DNA of 64,000 bases from Pseudonocardia ammonioxydans (GCF_900115005.1 NZ_FOUY01000006.1:124001-188000), one strand, 5' to 3'. Counted from the first letter of the stretch, positions 11,010 to 19,904 are shown. The notes: a model not told the origin generated them from the letters alone. A program made the numbers and translations.

Positions 11010-12440
11010 GTGCCGACGACCGCCCGCACCCGTGCCGACGCCTGCCCTGGCGTCGTGTCGCCGCATCTCGCGGCGGACGGTGCGCTGGCCCGGGTACGGC
11101 TGCCGGGTGGGCTGATCGACGCCCCGGCCCTGCGCGCGGTCGCCGCGCTCGCCCGGGACGCCGGCGACGGCGCGGTGCACCTCACCTCCCGCGGCAACCT
11201 GCAGCTGCGCGGGCTCGACCCGGACGACGCGCGTCCGGTGCGCTACCTCGCCGGGGCGGGGCTGCTGCCGTCGCGGCTCCACGAACGGGTCCGCAACGTC
11301 CTGGCGTCGCCGCTGTCCGGGATCAGCGGCGGGTACGCCGACGTCCGCGGGCTCGCCGCCGCCCTGGACCGCGGGCTGTGTGCCCGCCCGGACCTGGCCG
11401 CGCTGCCCGGCCGGTTCCTGATCGCGATCGACGACGGCCGCGGGGACGTCGCCGGGGAGCGCCCGGACCTGTGCTGGCGGGCGCGCAGCACCGGCGACGG
11501 CGAGCTCCTCGTCGCCGGTGACGGCACCGGCCTGGTCTGCGGACCGGGCGCGGCACCGGACCTGCTCCTGGACGCGGCCGCGGCGTTCCTCGACCTGCGC
11601 GGCGGGCACACCGGCGACCCCGCGGCCCGGGTCTGGCGCGCCGCCGAGCTGCCGGACGCCGCCGCCCGCATCGCCCACGCCCTGCGGTCCGCGCAGCATC
11701 GCGCCGCGCCGCACCGGGTGTCACGTGAGTGCGCACCCGAGGACACTCGCGTGACACTCGACGACGCACCGACCGGGGCGACCCACCGAGTGTCACGTGA
11801 GCGCTCGGCCGACAGCACCTGCGTGACACTCGACGACGCGCCGGCCGAGGCACCCGGCGACGCAGCGCAGGACGCGCCCGTGCGCGGCCGCGCCGCGACC
11901 CATCCGGTGTCACGTGAGCGCTCGACCGAGAGCACCTGCGTGACACTCGACGACGCGCCGGCGGGGGTCGGCGCGCTCGGCGGCGGAGCGGTCGGGGCGG
12001 CGCCGGTGCTCGGCGAGCTGTCGGCGGCGCAGCTGGAGCTGCTCGCCGGTCTCGCTCCGGAGCTGCTGGTCACGCCGTGGCGGACGCTCGTGCTCCCCGA
12101 CCCCGTGCCCGGCGCGCTCGACGCGCTGCGCGCGGCCGGGCTGGTGGTCGAGCCCGGCGACCCGGCGTTGCGGGTCAGTGCGTGCGCGGGCCGGCCGGGC
12201 TGCGCGAAGTCCCTCGCCGACGTCCGCACCGACGCCCGGGCGCTGATCGCGCTCGCACCGGCACGCCCGGTGCACGTCGCCGGGTGCGCCCGGCGCTGCG
12301 GCGCCCCGCACGCCCCGCACACCGACGCCGTCGCCACCGGCCCGCAGCGCTACGAGATCGACGGCACGCCCGGCCCGCTGCGCCCGGCCGCGCCGACCCC
12401 GACCCCGACCCCGCACGACCGACCGAGGAGCTCCCGCTGA
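11010..12440 (+). CDS. cobG: Precorrin-3B synthase (CobG)
   Basis: CobG is the Fe-S monooxygenase that converts precorrin-3A to precorrin-3B in aerobic cobalamin synthesis. The 476-residue protein has two nitrite/sulfite-reductase-like halves (residues about 15-225 and 325-470), with LTSRGNLQLRGL in the first. Cluster cysteines lie in SACAGRPGC (about 389) and GCARRCGAPH (about 425). The linker at 237-312 holds three in-frame 40-bp palindromes. GTG 11010 is chosen from the TACAGT box 7 nt upstream; ATG 10992 and GTG 10947 are alternatives. Its stop overlaps cobH. Confidence 0.87.
   Translation: MPTTARTRADACPGVVSPHLAADGALARVRLPGGLIDAPALRAVAALARDAGDGAVHLTSRGNLQLRGLDPDDARPVRYLAGAGLLPSRLHERVRNVLASPLSGISGGYADVRGLAAALDRGLCARPDLAALPGRFLIAIDDGRGDVAGERPDLCWRARSTGDGELLVAGDGTGLVCGPGAAPDLLLDAAAAFLDLRGGHTGDPAARVWRAAELPDAAARIAHALRSAQHRAAPHRVSRECAPEDTRVTLDDAPTGATHRVSRERSADSTCVTLDDAPAEAPGDAAQDAPVRGRAATHPVSRERSTESTCVTLDDAPAGVGALGGGAVGAAPVLGELSAAQLELLAGLAPELLVTPWRTLVLPDPVPGALDALRAAGLVVEPGDPALRVSACAGRPGCAKSLADVRTDARALIALAPARPVHVAGCARRCGAPHAPHTDAVATGPQRYEIDGTPGPLRPAAPTPTPTPHDRPRSSR
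11718..11946 (+). repeat. Three 40-bp palindromic repeats inside cobG
   Basis: Copies lie at 11718-11757, 11790-11829 and 11907-11946. Each begins GTGTCACGTGAG and ends GCGTGACAC, so the ends are complementary, and each is followed by TCGACGACGC. Start-to-start distances of 72 and 117 bp are multiples of three. The protein reads VSRE(R/C)...(T)CVTLDDAP three times. No other full copy was seen in the window. Confidence 0.85.
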
Positions 12441-13075
12441 GCGGCTACGACTACATCACCGACGGCGCCGAGATCTACCGGCGCTCGTTCGCGACGATCC
12501 GCGCCGAGGCCGACCTGTCCGGGCTCCCGCCCGGGATGGCCGACGTGGCCGTCCGGATGATCCACGCCTGCGGGCAGGTCGATCTCCCCGCCGACATCGC
12601 GGCGTCGGAGCAGCTCGTCGACAGCGCCCGGCGGGCCCTGAAGGCGGGCGGTCCGATCCTGTGCGACGCGACGATGGTCGCGTCCGGGGTCACCGCGGCC
12701 CGGCTGCCCGCCGGCAACGAGGTGCTGTGCCTGCTGCGCGACCCGCGGGTCCCCGAGCACGCGCGGGCGATCGGCAACACCCGCTCCGCGGCGGCGTTCG
12801 AGCTGCTCGCGGACCGGTTCGAGGGCGCGGTGATCGCGGTCGGCAACGCCCCGACCGCGCTGTTCCACGTGCTCGACCTCATCGACCGCGGCGCGCCCCG
12901 GCCGGCGGCGATCCTCGGCATCCCGGTCGGGTTCGTCGGCGCCGTCGAGTCCAAGCAGGCGCTGGCCGCACGCACCGACCTGGAGTACCTCGTCGTCCAC
13001 GGCCGCCGCGGCGGGTCGGCGATCACCGCGGCCGCGCTGAACGCGCTGGCCCACGAGCAGGAGATCATCGCGTGA
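12437..13075 (+). CDS. cobH: Precorrin-8X methylmutase (CobH)
   Basis: CobH moves the methyl group from C-11 to C-12 of precorrin-8x, giving hydrogenobyrinic acid. The 212-residue protein has the usual family length. It starts with the family-typical SGYDYITDGAEIYRRSF and carries MIHACGQVD with the catalytic His near residue 42, then VGNAPTALF and GIPVGFVGAVESK. No ATG, GTG or TTG lies near the true N-terminus; CTG at 12437 does, six bases after GAGGAG, and it overlaps the cobG TGA as CTGA. The 3' end overlaps cobIJ as GTGA, so all three are coupled. Confidence 0.92.
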   Translation: MSGYDYITDGAEIYRRSFATIRAEADLSGLPPGMADVAVRMIHACGQVDLPADIAASEQLVDSARRALKAGGPILCDATMVASGVTAARLPAGNEVLCLLRDPRVPEHARAIGNTRSAAAFELLADRFEGAVIAVGNAPTALFHVLDLIDRGAPRPAAILGIPVGFVGAVESKQALAARTDLEYLVVHGRRGGSAITAAALNALAHEQEIIA

Positions 13076-14682
13076 ACGAGCCTGCGAGTTCCGCCATCGG
13101 GCACAGCGTGAACGACCCGGCAGGCGGCGAGCGGACCGGCACCCTCTACGGCATCGGCCTCGGCCCCGGCGACCCCGAGCTGACGACGATCAAGGCGGCC
13201 CGGCTGGTCCGCGACGCCGACGTGATCGCCTACCACTCCGCCCGGCACGGCCGCTCCATCGCGCGCCGGATCGCCGAACCGCACCTGTCCGGCACGGCGA
13301 TCGAGGAGGCGCTGGTCTACCCGGTCACCACCGAGACCACCGACCACCCCGGCGGCTACCAGGGCGCCATCGACGAGTTCTACGCCGAGGCCGCCGACCG
13401 GCTGGCCGCGCACCTCGAGGCGGGCCGCGACGTCGTCCTGCTCGCCGAGGGCGACCCGCTGTTCTACGGCTCCTACATGCACATGCACAAGCGGCTGGCC
13501 GGCCGGTTCCGCACCGAGGTCGTCCCGGGCGTCACCTCGATCAGCGGGGCGGCGGCCGCGCTGGGCCAGCCGCTCGTCGAGCGCGACGAGGTGCTCACGG
13601 TGCTGCCCGGCACGCTCCCGCGCGCGGAGCTGGCGCGCCGGCTCGCCGACACCGACTCGGCCGCGGTGATGAAGCTGGGCCGGACCTTCGGCAACGTCCG
13701 CGACGCCCTCGCCGACGCCGGCAAGCTCGACCGGGCCCGCTACGTCGAGCGGGCCACGATGGAGCAGCAGCGCACCGGGGACATCGCCGGTGTGGACGCC
13801 GACGCGGTCCCCTACTTCGCGATCGCGCTGATCCCCGGCGCCGTCGCCGCATCGGTCCCCGGCCGGGAGAGCACGCCGCTCCCCGACCGGGAGCCCACGC
13901 CGGTCTCCCCCACCGCGCACCCGGCGGGCGAGGTCGTGGTCGTCGGGACGGGCCCGGCCGGGCGGGACTGGCTGACCCCGCAGGTCGCCGCCGCGCTGGC
14001 CGAGGCCGACGACCTCGTCGGCTACGGCCCCTACCTCGACCGGGTGCCGCCGAACCCACGCCAGACCCGGCACGCCTCGGACAACCGGGTGGAGGCCGAG
14101 CGGGCCGCGCACGCGCTGGACCTGGCCGCGTCCGGGCGACGGGTCGCGGTCGTCTCCGCCGGCGACCCGGGCGTGTTCGCGATGGCGACCGCGGTGCTGG
14201 AGGTGGCGTCGGAGCAGAAGTACCGCGACGTCCCGGTGCGTGTGCTGCCCGGGTTGTCCGCGGCGCAGGCGGTGTCCGCCGCCGTCGGGGCCCCGCTGGG
14301 TCACGACCACGCCATGATCTCGCTGTCCGACCGGCTGAAGCCGTGGGACGTCGTCGCCGGCCGGCTGCGCGCCGCCGCGTCCGCCGACCTCGCGATCGCG
14401 ATCTACAACCCGCGTTCGAAGGCACGGCCCTGGCAGGTCGGCGCGGCCCGGGACGTGCTGCTGGAGCACCGTGACCCGGCCACGCCGGTCGTGCTGGGCC
14501 GCGACGTCGGCGGCGCCGGTCAGCGGATCACCGTCACCACGCTCGGGGAGCTGGATCCCGAGCTGGTGGACATGCGGACGCTGGTCGTCGTCGGCTCGTC
14601 GACCACCCGGGTCGTCGAACGCGGCGGCGAGCGGGTCGTGTTCACCCCCCGCCACTACGGCGACGGCACGACGACCGGCTGA
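13072..14682 (+). CDS. cobIJ: Fused precorrin-2 C20- and precorrin-3B C17-methyltransferase (CobIJ)
   Basis: A 536-residue fusion of two tetrapyrrole SAM methyltransferases. CobI covers about residues 20-255 (GIGLGPGDPELTTIKAARL, LAEGDPLFYGS) and methylates precorrin-2 at C-20. CobJ covers about 285-530 (VVVGTGPAGRDWLTPQ, VSAGDPGVFAMA, IYNPRSKARP) and performs C-17 methylation with ring contraction of precorrin-3B. They are joined by a short Pro-rich linker. The start is GTG 13072, overlapping the cobH stop. CobIJ fusions are common in actinomycetes. The substrates flow CobI to CobG to CobJ, matching the cobG-H-IJ operon. Confidence 0.95.
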   Translation: MNEPASSAIGHSVNDPAGGERTGTLYGIGLGPGDPELTTIKAARLVRDADVIAYHSARHGRSIARRIAEPHLSGTAIEEALVYPVTTETTDHPGGYQGAIDEFYAEAADRLAAHLEAGRDVVLLAEGDPLFYGSYMHMHKRLAGRFRTEVVPGVTSISGAAAALGQPLVERDEVLTVLPGTLPRAELARRLADTDSAAVMKLGRTFGNVRDALADAGKLDRARYVERATMEQQRTGDIAGVDADAVPYFAIALIPGAVAASVPGRESTPLPDREPTPVSPTAHPAGEVVVVGTGPAGRDWLTPQVAAALAEADDLVGYGPYLDRVPPNPRQTRHASDNRVEAERAAHALDLAASGRRVAVVSAGDPGVFAMATAVLEVASEQKYRDVPVRVLPGLSAAQAVSAAVGAPLGHDHAMISLSDRLKPWDVVAGRLRAAASADLAIAIYNPRSKARPWQVGAARDVLLEHRDPATPVVLGRDVGGAGQRITVTTLGELDPELVDMRTLVVVGSSTTRVVERGGERVVFTPRHYGDGTTTG

Positions 14683-14690
14683 GCCGGGGC

Positions 14691-14696
14691 TACCGT
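14691..14696 (+). promoter_or_regulatory. -10 box (TACCGT), leaderless start of GNAT gene
   Basis: TACCGT ends 7 nt before GTG 14704, so this gene probably has its own leaderless promoter even though it follows cobIJ by only 21 bp. Confidence 0.5.
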
Positions 14697-14703
14697 CACC
14701 ACC

Positions 14704-15171
14704 GTGAGAACCGTGCGCCGGCTGGGGCCGGACGACTGGCGGGCCGCCCGGGCGGTCCGGCTGGCGTCGGTGCGGGACGCGTTCGGCGAGCGCAGCGCGT
14801 TCTACCGCGAGCAGGCCGGGCTCGAGGAGGCCGCCTGGCGGGCCGTGCTGACCGGGCACGCCCGGTTCGGCGCGTTCGACGACGACGTCCCGGCCGGCAC
14901 CGTCGGCTGGCGGCCGGACGGCGCCGACGGCGTCCTCTACGGCATGTGGGTGCACCCGGACGCCCGTGGCACCGGCCTGGCGGTCGAGCTCGTCGACGCC
15001 GTGCTGGCGGTGGCCCGCGCGCACGGGTCCCGGACGCTGCGGCTCAAGGTCGAACCGGGCAACGCCCGGGCGCGGGCGTTCTACCGCAAGACCGGGTTCC
15101 GCACGGTCGAGGCGCCGGGCGACGACCGGGCCCCGGCCGGGCTGGTGCTGATGGAGCGCCCGCTCGGGTGA
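14704..15171 (+). CDS. GNAT-family N-acetyltransferase
   Basis: A 155-residue single-domain acetyltransferase. Motif A reads MWVHPDARGTGLAVELVD (residues about 81-98, acetyl-CoA pyrophosphate loop) and motif B LRLKVEPGNARARAFYRKTGF. The start is GTG 14704 (MRTVRRLGPDDW) behind a TACCGT box. The acceptor substrate cannot be told from the sequence. It converges on the HAD gene at 15176 with a 4-bp gap. Confidence 0.88.
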   Translation: MRTVRRLGPDDWRAARAVRLASVRDAFGERSAFYREQAGLEEAAWRAVLTGHARFGAFDDDVPAGTVGWRPDGADGVLYGMWVHPDARGTGLAVELVDAVLAVARAHGSRTLRLKVEPGNARARAFYRKTGFRTVEAPGDDRAPAGLVLMERPLG

Positions 15172-15175
15172 GCCG

Positions 15176-15793
15176 TCACCGGGCCGCTGCGGTGAGGCCC
15201 AGCAGCCGGACCAGGTCGTGCAGGTCCGTCGGGCGCAGGTCGCCGTCCAGCCCGCGCAGCGCGGCCGTGCGCGCCCCGGCCGCGCGCCCCGCGGCCAGGC
15301 CCGCCTCGGCGTCCTCGACGACCAGGCAGCCGGTCGCCGGCACCCCGAGCGCGGCCGCGGCGGCGAGGTAGCCCTGCGGGTCCGGCTTGCCGCGCTCGAT
15401 GTCGTCGCGCGCGACCAGGACGGGCGGGTCGATGTCCGCCGCGCCCAGCCGGGCCCGGGCGAGCCGGCGGTCGGCGCTGGTCACGACGGCCCACGGGATG
15501 CCCGCGGCGCCGAGGGCGGCCAGCAGGGCGTGCGCGCCGGGCAGCGCGTGGACGTCGGCGAGGTCGTCGTACTGCAGCGCGAGCTGGCGGGCCGCGGCGG
15601 TGTCGAGATCGGCCCCGGTGAGGTCGGGCCGCAGCACCCGGATCGTGCCGTCGGCCGGGACGCCGTGCGCGACCGCGTCCAGGGCCTCCGGCGGCACCCC
15701 GTACTCGCGCGCCCACGCCGCCCAGGCCCGCGCGACCGCCGCGTCGGACTCCAGCAGCGTGCCGTCCATGTCGAACAGCACCGCGTCCAGCAC
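15176..15793 (-). CDS. HAD-family phosphatase (beta-phosphoglucomutase-like)
   Basis: A 205-residue HAD hydrolase of subclass IA. It has FDMDGTLLES (nucleophile Asp at about residue 8), VVTSADRR (motif II Ser/Thr), GKPDPQGY (motif III Lys, about 135) and VVEDAEAGLAAGRAAG (motif IV acidic residues). It resembles sugar-phosphate phosphatases such as those for 2-deoxyglucose-6-phosphate or beta-phosphoglucomutases. The start is GTG 15793 with AAGGGG upstream. It converges with the GNAT gene and lies 29 bp downstream of cobK on the same strand. The substrate is not determined. Confidence 0.87.
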   Translation of the reverse strand: MLDAVLFDMDGTLLESDAAVARAWAAWAREYGVPPEALDAVAHGVPADGTIRVLRPDLTGADLDTAAARQLALQYDDLADVHALPGAHALLAALGAAGIPWAVVTSADRRLARARLGAADIDPPVLVARDDIERGKPDPQGYLAAAAALGVPATGCLVVEDAEAGLAAGRAAGARTAALRGLDGDLRPTDLHDLVRLLGLTAAAR

Positions 15794-15822
15794 CCGTCAC
15801 CCCTTTTCCTCGTACGACGAGT

Positions 15823-16614
15823 TTACCCGAGGGTGCGTTGCCGCAGCGCCGGGCCCAGCGCGCTCACCGCCTCCTCGACCGTGGCGACCGCGCTCACCCC
15901 CGGCGGCAGCGGCGGCCGGTCCACCACGACGACCGGGAGGCCACGCTCGCGGGCCACGGCCAGCTTGGGCGCCGTGGCCTCCCCGCCGGAGTCCTTGGTG
16001 ACCAGCACGTGCGGGGCCACCCGGTCGAACAGGGCACGCTCGGCGGCCAGGTCGAACGGGCCGCGGTCGAGCAGCAGGGTGTGCCGGGCCGGCAGCGGCG
16101 GGGGCGGCGGGTCGACGAGCCGGACGAAGAACCGGGCGTCGACGTCGGCGAAACCGGCCAGCCCGCCGCGGCCGGTGGTGAGCAGGACCCGGCCGTCGGG
16201 CCCGGGCAGCAGCGCGGGCAGCGCGGCCGCGGCGCCGGGCACCGACGCGACGCGGTGCCAGCGGTCCCCCGGCCCGGGGGTCCACCCCGGACGGCGCAGC
16301 ACGACCAGCCGGACCCCGGTCGTGGCACAGGCCCGGGCGGCGTTGGCCGTCATCCCGGACGCGAAGGGGTGGGTGGCGTCGAGGACGGCGCCCACCCCTT
16401 CGGCGCGCAGGTAGCCGGCCAGGCCCTCGGCGCCGCCGAAGCCGCCGACCCGCACCTCCCCGTCCGGCAGCCGGGGGCTGCGCACCGCCCCGGCCAGCGA
16501 GGACACCACGCGGACACCGGGCAGGCCGGACAGGGCGGCCGCTGCGGCCCGCCCCTCGGTCGTACCGCCGAGGACGAGCACGGTCGGCGCGGTGGGGGTG
16601 CGCGGATCGGTCAC
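15823..16614 (-). CDS. cobK: Precorrin-6A reductase (CobK)
   Basis: CobK reduces precorrin-6A to precorrin-6B with NADPH, a mid-pathway step of aerobic cobalamin synthesis. The 263-residue protein shows the family features VLVLGGTTEGRAAAAAL (nucleotide-binding N-terminus, residues about 12-28), LDATHPFASGMTANA, LLTTGRGGLAGFADV and VTKDSGGEATAPKLAVA. The start is GTG 16614, preceded by a leaderless-type TACTCT box. It is transcribed away from cobG-H-IJ but is part of the same gene neighbourhood. Confidence 0.93.
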   Translation of the reverse strand: MTDPRTPTAPTVLVLGGTTEGRAAAAALSGLPGVRVVSSLAGAVRSPRLPDGEVRVGGFGGAEGLAGYLRAEGVGAVLDATHPFASGMTANAARACATTGVRLVVLRRPGWTPGPGDRWHRVASVPGAAAALPALLPGPDGRVLLTTGRGGLAGFADVDARFFVRLVDPPPPPLPARHTLLLDRGPFDLAAERALFDRVAPHVLVTKDSGGEATAPKLAVARERGLPVVVVDRPPLPPGVSAVATVEEAVSALGPALRQRTLG

Positions 16615-16621
16615 ACCGGCC

Positions 16622-16627
16622 AGAGTA
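16622..16627 (-). promoter_or_regulatory. -10 box (TACTCT on minus strand), leaderless start of cobK
   Basis: The box ends 7 nt before the cobK GTG. It lies only 6 bp from the divergent haloacid-dehalogenase-like start codon. Confidence 0.45.
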
Positions 16628-16632
16628 GGCGG

Positions 16633-17295
16633 ATGACGATCACGACCGTGGTGTTCGACGTCAACGAGACCCTCTCCGACCTGTCCCCGCTGACCGAGCG
16701 GTTCACCGAGATCGGGGCACCGGACTGGGCCGCCTCCTACTGGTTCGCGAGCACGCTGCGTGAGGGCATCGCGCTGGCGGCGGGCGGCGAGCTGCGCACC
16801 TTCGCCGAGGTCGGGGCCGAGACCGCCGCCCAGCTGCTGCGCCGGGTCGGCGTGCGCTGGGCGGACGCCCGCGCCCGGCAGATCCTCGAGGCGTTCGGCG
16901 AGCTGCCGGTGCACCCCGACGTCCACGACGGCGTCGCCGCGCTGCGGGCCGCCGGGTTGCGGCTGGTGACGCTGTCCAACGGCGCGACCGGGATCGCCGA
17001 GAAGCTGCTCGGCGACCACGGGCTGCGCGCGCAGTTCGACGCGGTGCTGTCGGTGGAGGACGCCGGTGTGTGGAAGCCCGCCCCGGCCGCCTACGAGTAC
17101 GCGCTGCGGACCTGCGGGGTCACCGCGCCGGAGGCGGTGATGGTCGCCGTGCACCCCTGGGACCTGCACGGCGCGGGCCGGGTCGGGATGGCGACGGCGT
17201 GGCTGGACCGGGCCGGTGAGCCGTGGCCGAAGCACCTGACCCCGCCGACCCACACCGTCAACGCGCTGCCGCAGCTGGCCCCGCTGCTCGCCTGA
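16633..17295 (+). CDS. Haloacid dehalogenase type II-like HAD protein
   Basis: A 220-residue protein of the (S)-2-haloacid dehalogenase / HAD type II branch. It has VVFDVNETLSD (nucleophile Asp9), TLSNGATG (motif II, about residue 116) and VWKPAPAAYEYA (Lys about 148). The position of the dehalogenase aromatic residues (YWFASTLREG) fits haloacid dehalogenases, but many relatives act as phosphatases. ATG 16633 is divergent from cobK with 18 bp between the start codons. Confidence 0.85.
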   Translation: MTITTVVFDVNETLSDLSPLTERFTEIGAPDWAASYWFASTLREGIALAAGGELRTFAEVGAETAAQLLRRVGVRWADARARQILEAFGELPVHPDVHDGVAALRAAGLRLVTLSNGATGIAEKLLGDHGLRAQFDAVLSVEDAGVWKPAPAAYEYALRTCGVTAPEAVMVAVHPWDLHGAGRVGMATAWLDRAGEPWPKHLTPPTHTVNALPQLAPLLA

Positions 17296-17296
17296 C

Positions 17297-18040
17297 TCAG
17301 GCCCGCAGCGTGTCCAGCAGCTCGGCCTCGACCGCGGCCAGGCGCGGGTCGGTGAGCACCGCGCGCGTGCGGGGCCGCGGCAGGTCGACCGCGATCTCCC
17401 GGCGCACGGTGGCCGGGCGCGGGGAGAGCACCAGCACCCGGTCGGACAGGAAGGCCGCCTCCCGGACGTCGTGGGTGATCAGCAGCGTCGTCCACCCGTA
17501 GCGGTCGCGCACCGACTCCAGCCACTCCTGCATCGCGGTGCGGGTGAGGGCGTCGAGGGCGCCGAACGGTTCGTCGAGCAGCAGCACCTCGCGCCCGCCG
17601 ACGACCGTGCGCAGCAGCGCCGCCCGCTGCCGCATCCCGCCGGACAGCTCGCCCGGCCGGGCCTGCTCGAACCCGGCCAGCCCGAACGGCTCGAACAACG
17701 CCTGCGCCCGCGCCCGGGCCTCCCGCCGGGACGTCCCGGCGACCTCCAGGCCGAGCGTGGTGTTGTCGAGCACGGTGCGCCACGGGAACAGCAGGTCCTG
17801 CTGGGGCATCAGGCCGAAGGGCGCACCGCGCACCGGGCCGCCGTCCACCTCGACCGTCCCGGTGACCGTCGCGCCGTCCTCGCCCGCGATCCCGGCCAGG
17901 GCCCCGAACAGCGTCGACTTCCCGCAGCCCGACGGCCCGACGATCGAGACGAGCTCCCCGGCCGCGACGTCGAGCGACATCCCGGACAGCACGTCGAGGT
18001 CGCCGTAGGAGACCGCCAGGTCCCGCACCCGCACCTTCAC
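17297..18040 (-). CDS. ABC importer ATPase, thiamine-precursor type
   Basis: A 247-residue ATPase of the TauB/SsuB/ThiZ group. It has Walker A GPSGCGKST (residues 35-43), Q-loop PQQDLLFPWR, signature LSGGMRQRAALLR, Walker B VLLLDEPFGALD and the switch His in LLITHDVREA. The GTG start at 18040 overlaps the stop of the permease gene. It is the last gene of the three-gene operon behind the TPP riboswitch and powers uptake of the ligand bound by the NMT1-type lipoprotein. The promoter is far upstream, so expression follows the riboswitch. Confidence 0.93.
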   Translation of the reverse strand: MKVRVRDLAVSYGDLDVLSGMSLDVAAGELVSIVGPSGCGKSTLFGALAGIAGEDGATVTGTVEVDGGPVRGAPFGLMPQQDLLFPWRTVLDNTTLGLEVAGTSRREARARAQALFEPFGLAGFEQARPGELSGGMRQRAALLRTVVGGREVLLLDEPFGALDALTRTAMQEWLESVRDRYGWTTLLITHDVREAAFLSDRVLVLSPRPATVRREIAVDLPRPRTRAVLTDPRLAAVEAELLDTLRA

Positions 18041-18888
18041 CGATGATCACCCCGGTACCAGGGGGTCACCAGGCGCTGCACCGCATAGGTCAGCCCGAAC
18101 AGCGCGATCGAGAGCACGGCCGTCACCGCCACCGCGGCGAGCACGAGGTCGGTGCGGAACTGGTTCTTCTGCAGCTGCATGAAGATCCCGAGCCCGGCGC
18201 GGGCACCGACGTACTCGGCGAAGATCGCGCCCGTGACCGCGTAGGTGATCGCGACCCGCAGCGCGGTGAAGAACGACGGCAGCGCCCCCGGCAGCCGTAC
18301 GTAGCGGAACTGCTGCAGGCGCGAGGCCCCCATGCTGCGCAGCAGCGCGGTCGCCGACCGGTCGGTGGCGGCGAACCCCTCGATCAGCCCGACGGCGACC
18401 GGGAAGAACGTCACCAGCGCGATGACCAGCACCTTCGGCAGCAGCCCGAACCCGAACCAGATGATCAGCAGGGGCGCGATCGCCATTACCGGCAGGGTCT
18501 GCGACGCGACCAGCAGCGGGGTCAGGGCGCGCCGCAGCCACGGCGAGAAGTCCACCGCGATCGCGATCGCCCAGGCCACGGTCAGCGACACCGCGAAGCC
18601 GATCGCGGTCACCTGGATCGTCGGCAGCGCGTTGTCCCACAGCGCGCCGCGGAACGCCCAGCCCTGCTCGAGCACCCGCAGCGGCGACGGCAGCACCTGC
18701 GGCCGGACGCCGGTCAGCGTCACGGCGGCCTGCCAGAGCGTCAGCAGCGCGGCGACGACGAGGACGGCCGGGGCGAGGCGGCGCAGCAGCGTGGTCCGCC
18801 CGGGCGCGGGTGCCGCGGGGCTCACGGCGCTGCGGGTACTCACGGCGCTCGCCGTACGCACAGGGCTCCGGGTGCTCACCGGGCTCAC
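18037..18888 (-). CDS. ABC importer permease, thiamine-precursor type
   Basis: A 283-residue BPD-transport permease with six predicted membrane segments. The EAA loop region reads GLIEGFAATDRSATALLRSMGASRLQQFRYVRLP in order, typical of nitrate/taurine/HMP-type importers. The N-terminus repeats a short STRS/VRTAS motif (residues 1-25). GTG 18888 overlaps the stop of the binding-protein gene as GTGA. It presumably forms a homodimer with the ATPase at 17297-18040. Confidence 0.92.
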   Translation of the reverse strand: MSPVSTRSPVRTASAVSTRSAVSPAAPAPGRTTLLRRLAPAVLVVAALLTLWQAAVTLTGVRPQVLPSPLRVLEQGWAFRGALWDNALPTIQVTAIGFAVSLTVAWAIAIAVDFSPWLRRALTPLLVASQTLPVMAIAPLLIIWFGFGLLPKVLVIALVTFFPVAVGLIEGFAATDRSATALLRSMGASRLQQFRYVRLPGALPSFFTALRVAITYAVTGAIFAEYVGARAGLGIFMQLQKNQFRTDLVLAAVAVTAVLSIALFGLTYAVQRLVTPWYRGDHR

Positions 18889-19904
18889 CGGACCAGGTAG
18901 TCGTTGGTGAACCAGGTCGAGAAGTCCGGCTTCTCCCGCACCGGCGCCCCGTCCGGCCCGGTCACGGTGCCGGTGTCGTAGAGGAAGCCGGAGAAGCCGG
19001 CCCAGCGCTGCGCGGTCTGCACGCCGACGCGGCCCTGCTCGTCACGCAGGTACTCGCGGGCGAGCAGCTCGGCACCCCGGTCGACGAGCGCGTCGTCGGT
19101 GAACGCGCCGGGGTTCGCCTCCTTCAGCATCCGGGCCGCCTCGGCGGGCCGGTCGGCGGCGAGGGTGTACCCGCGCTGCACGGCCTGCACGAACGCCCGG
19201 GCCCGGTCGGGGTTCTCCTGCAGCCAGGTGGTGTTGCCGGCGAGGAGCACGTTGTAGGCGTCCGGGAAGCCGTGGTCGGTGAACCGGAACATCTTCAGCG
19301 GCTCCCCGCGCAGCTCCGCCTCCACACCCTCGACGTGGGCGAAGGGCTCGGCGAAGTCGGCCCGGCCGGCGTAGAGCGCCTCGTAGGCGGCGGTGTCGAG
19401 GATCTCGGTGGCGAACTCGCCGCGCCCGCCGTCGGCACGGATCACGGCCTGCAGCTTCGGGACCTCGCCCGGCCCGCCGAACCCGGCGTAGACCTTCCCG
19501 TCCAGGTCGCGCGGGCTGCGGATGTCGGTCCGGTCGGCGCGCACGGCGATCGCGCTCGACCAGTGCTGCAGGATCGCCATCACCGAGGTGATGTCGGCGC
19601 CGGCGGCCCGGGAGTAGGTGAACGTGTCCTGGAAGCTGATCCCGAAGTCGGCGGCGCCGGAGCCGACCAGGGTCTCCGGCGCGGTCGCGTTGTAGGGCAG
19701 GAACTCGACGTCCAGGCCCGCCTCGCGGAAGAACCCGGCCTGCTGCGCGGCGAACAGGCCGATGTGGTTGGTGTTGGGCGTCCAGTCCAGGGCGACCCGG
19801 ATCGGCTCCCCGCCGCCTGCGGGTCCGGATGCCCCGCTCCCGCAGGCGGAGAGCACCAGCAGCAGCGTCGCGAGCAGGACGACGGGGCGGGCACGTGACA
19901 GCAC
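18885..19904 (-). CDS. NMT1/THI5-type substrate-binding lipoprotein
   Basis: A 339-residue binding protein with a lipoprotein signal (LLLVLSACGSG, lipidated Cys about residue 21). The mature part begins RVALDWTPNTNHIGLFAAQQAGFF, the hallmark of NMT1/THI5/ThiY proteins that bind thiamine pyrimidine precursors (HMP or formylaminopyrimidine). The start is GTG 19904. A TPP riboswitch lies directly upstream and overlaps the ribosome site, supporting a thiamine-salvage role. It is first gene of a coupled operon with permease and ATPase. Confidence 0.93.
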   Translation of the reverse strand: MLSRARPVVLLATLLLVLSACGSGASGPAGGGEPIRVALDWTPNTNHIGLFAAQQAGFFREAGLDVEFLPYNATAPETLVGSGAADFGISFQDTFTYSRAAGADITSVMAILQHWSSAIAVRADRTDIRSPRDLDGKVYAGFGGPGEVPKLQAVIRADGGRGEFATEILDTAAYEALYAGRADFAEPFAHVEGVEAELRGEPLKMFRFTDHGFPDAYNVLLAGNTTWLQENPDRARAFVQAVQRGYTLAADRPAEAARMLKEANPGAFTDDALVDRGAELLAREYLRDEQGRVGVQTAQRWAGFSGFLYDTGTVTGPDGAPVREKPDFSTWFTNDYLVR

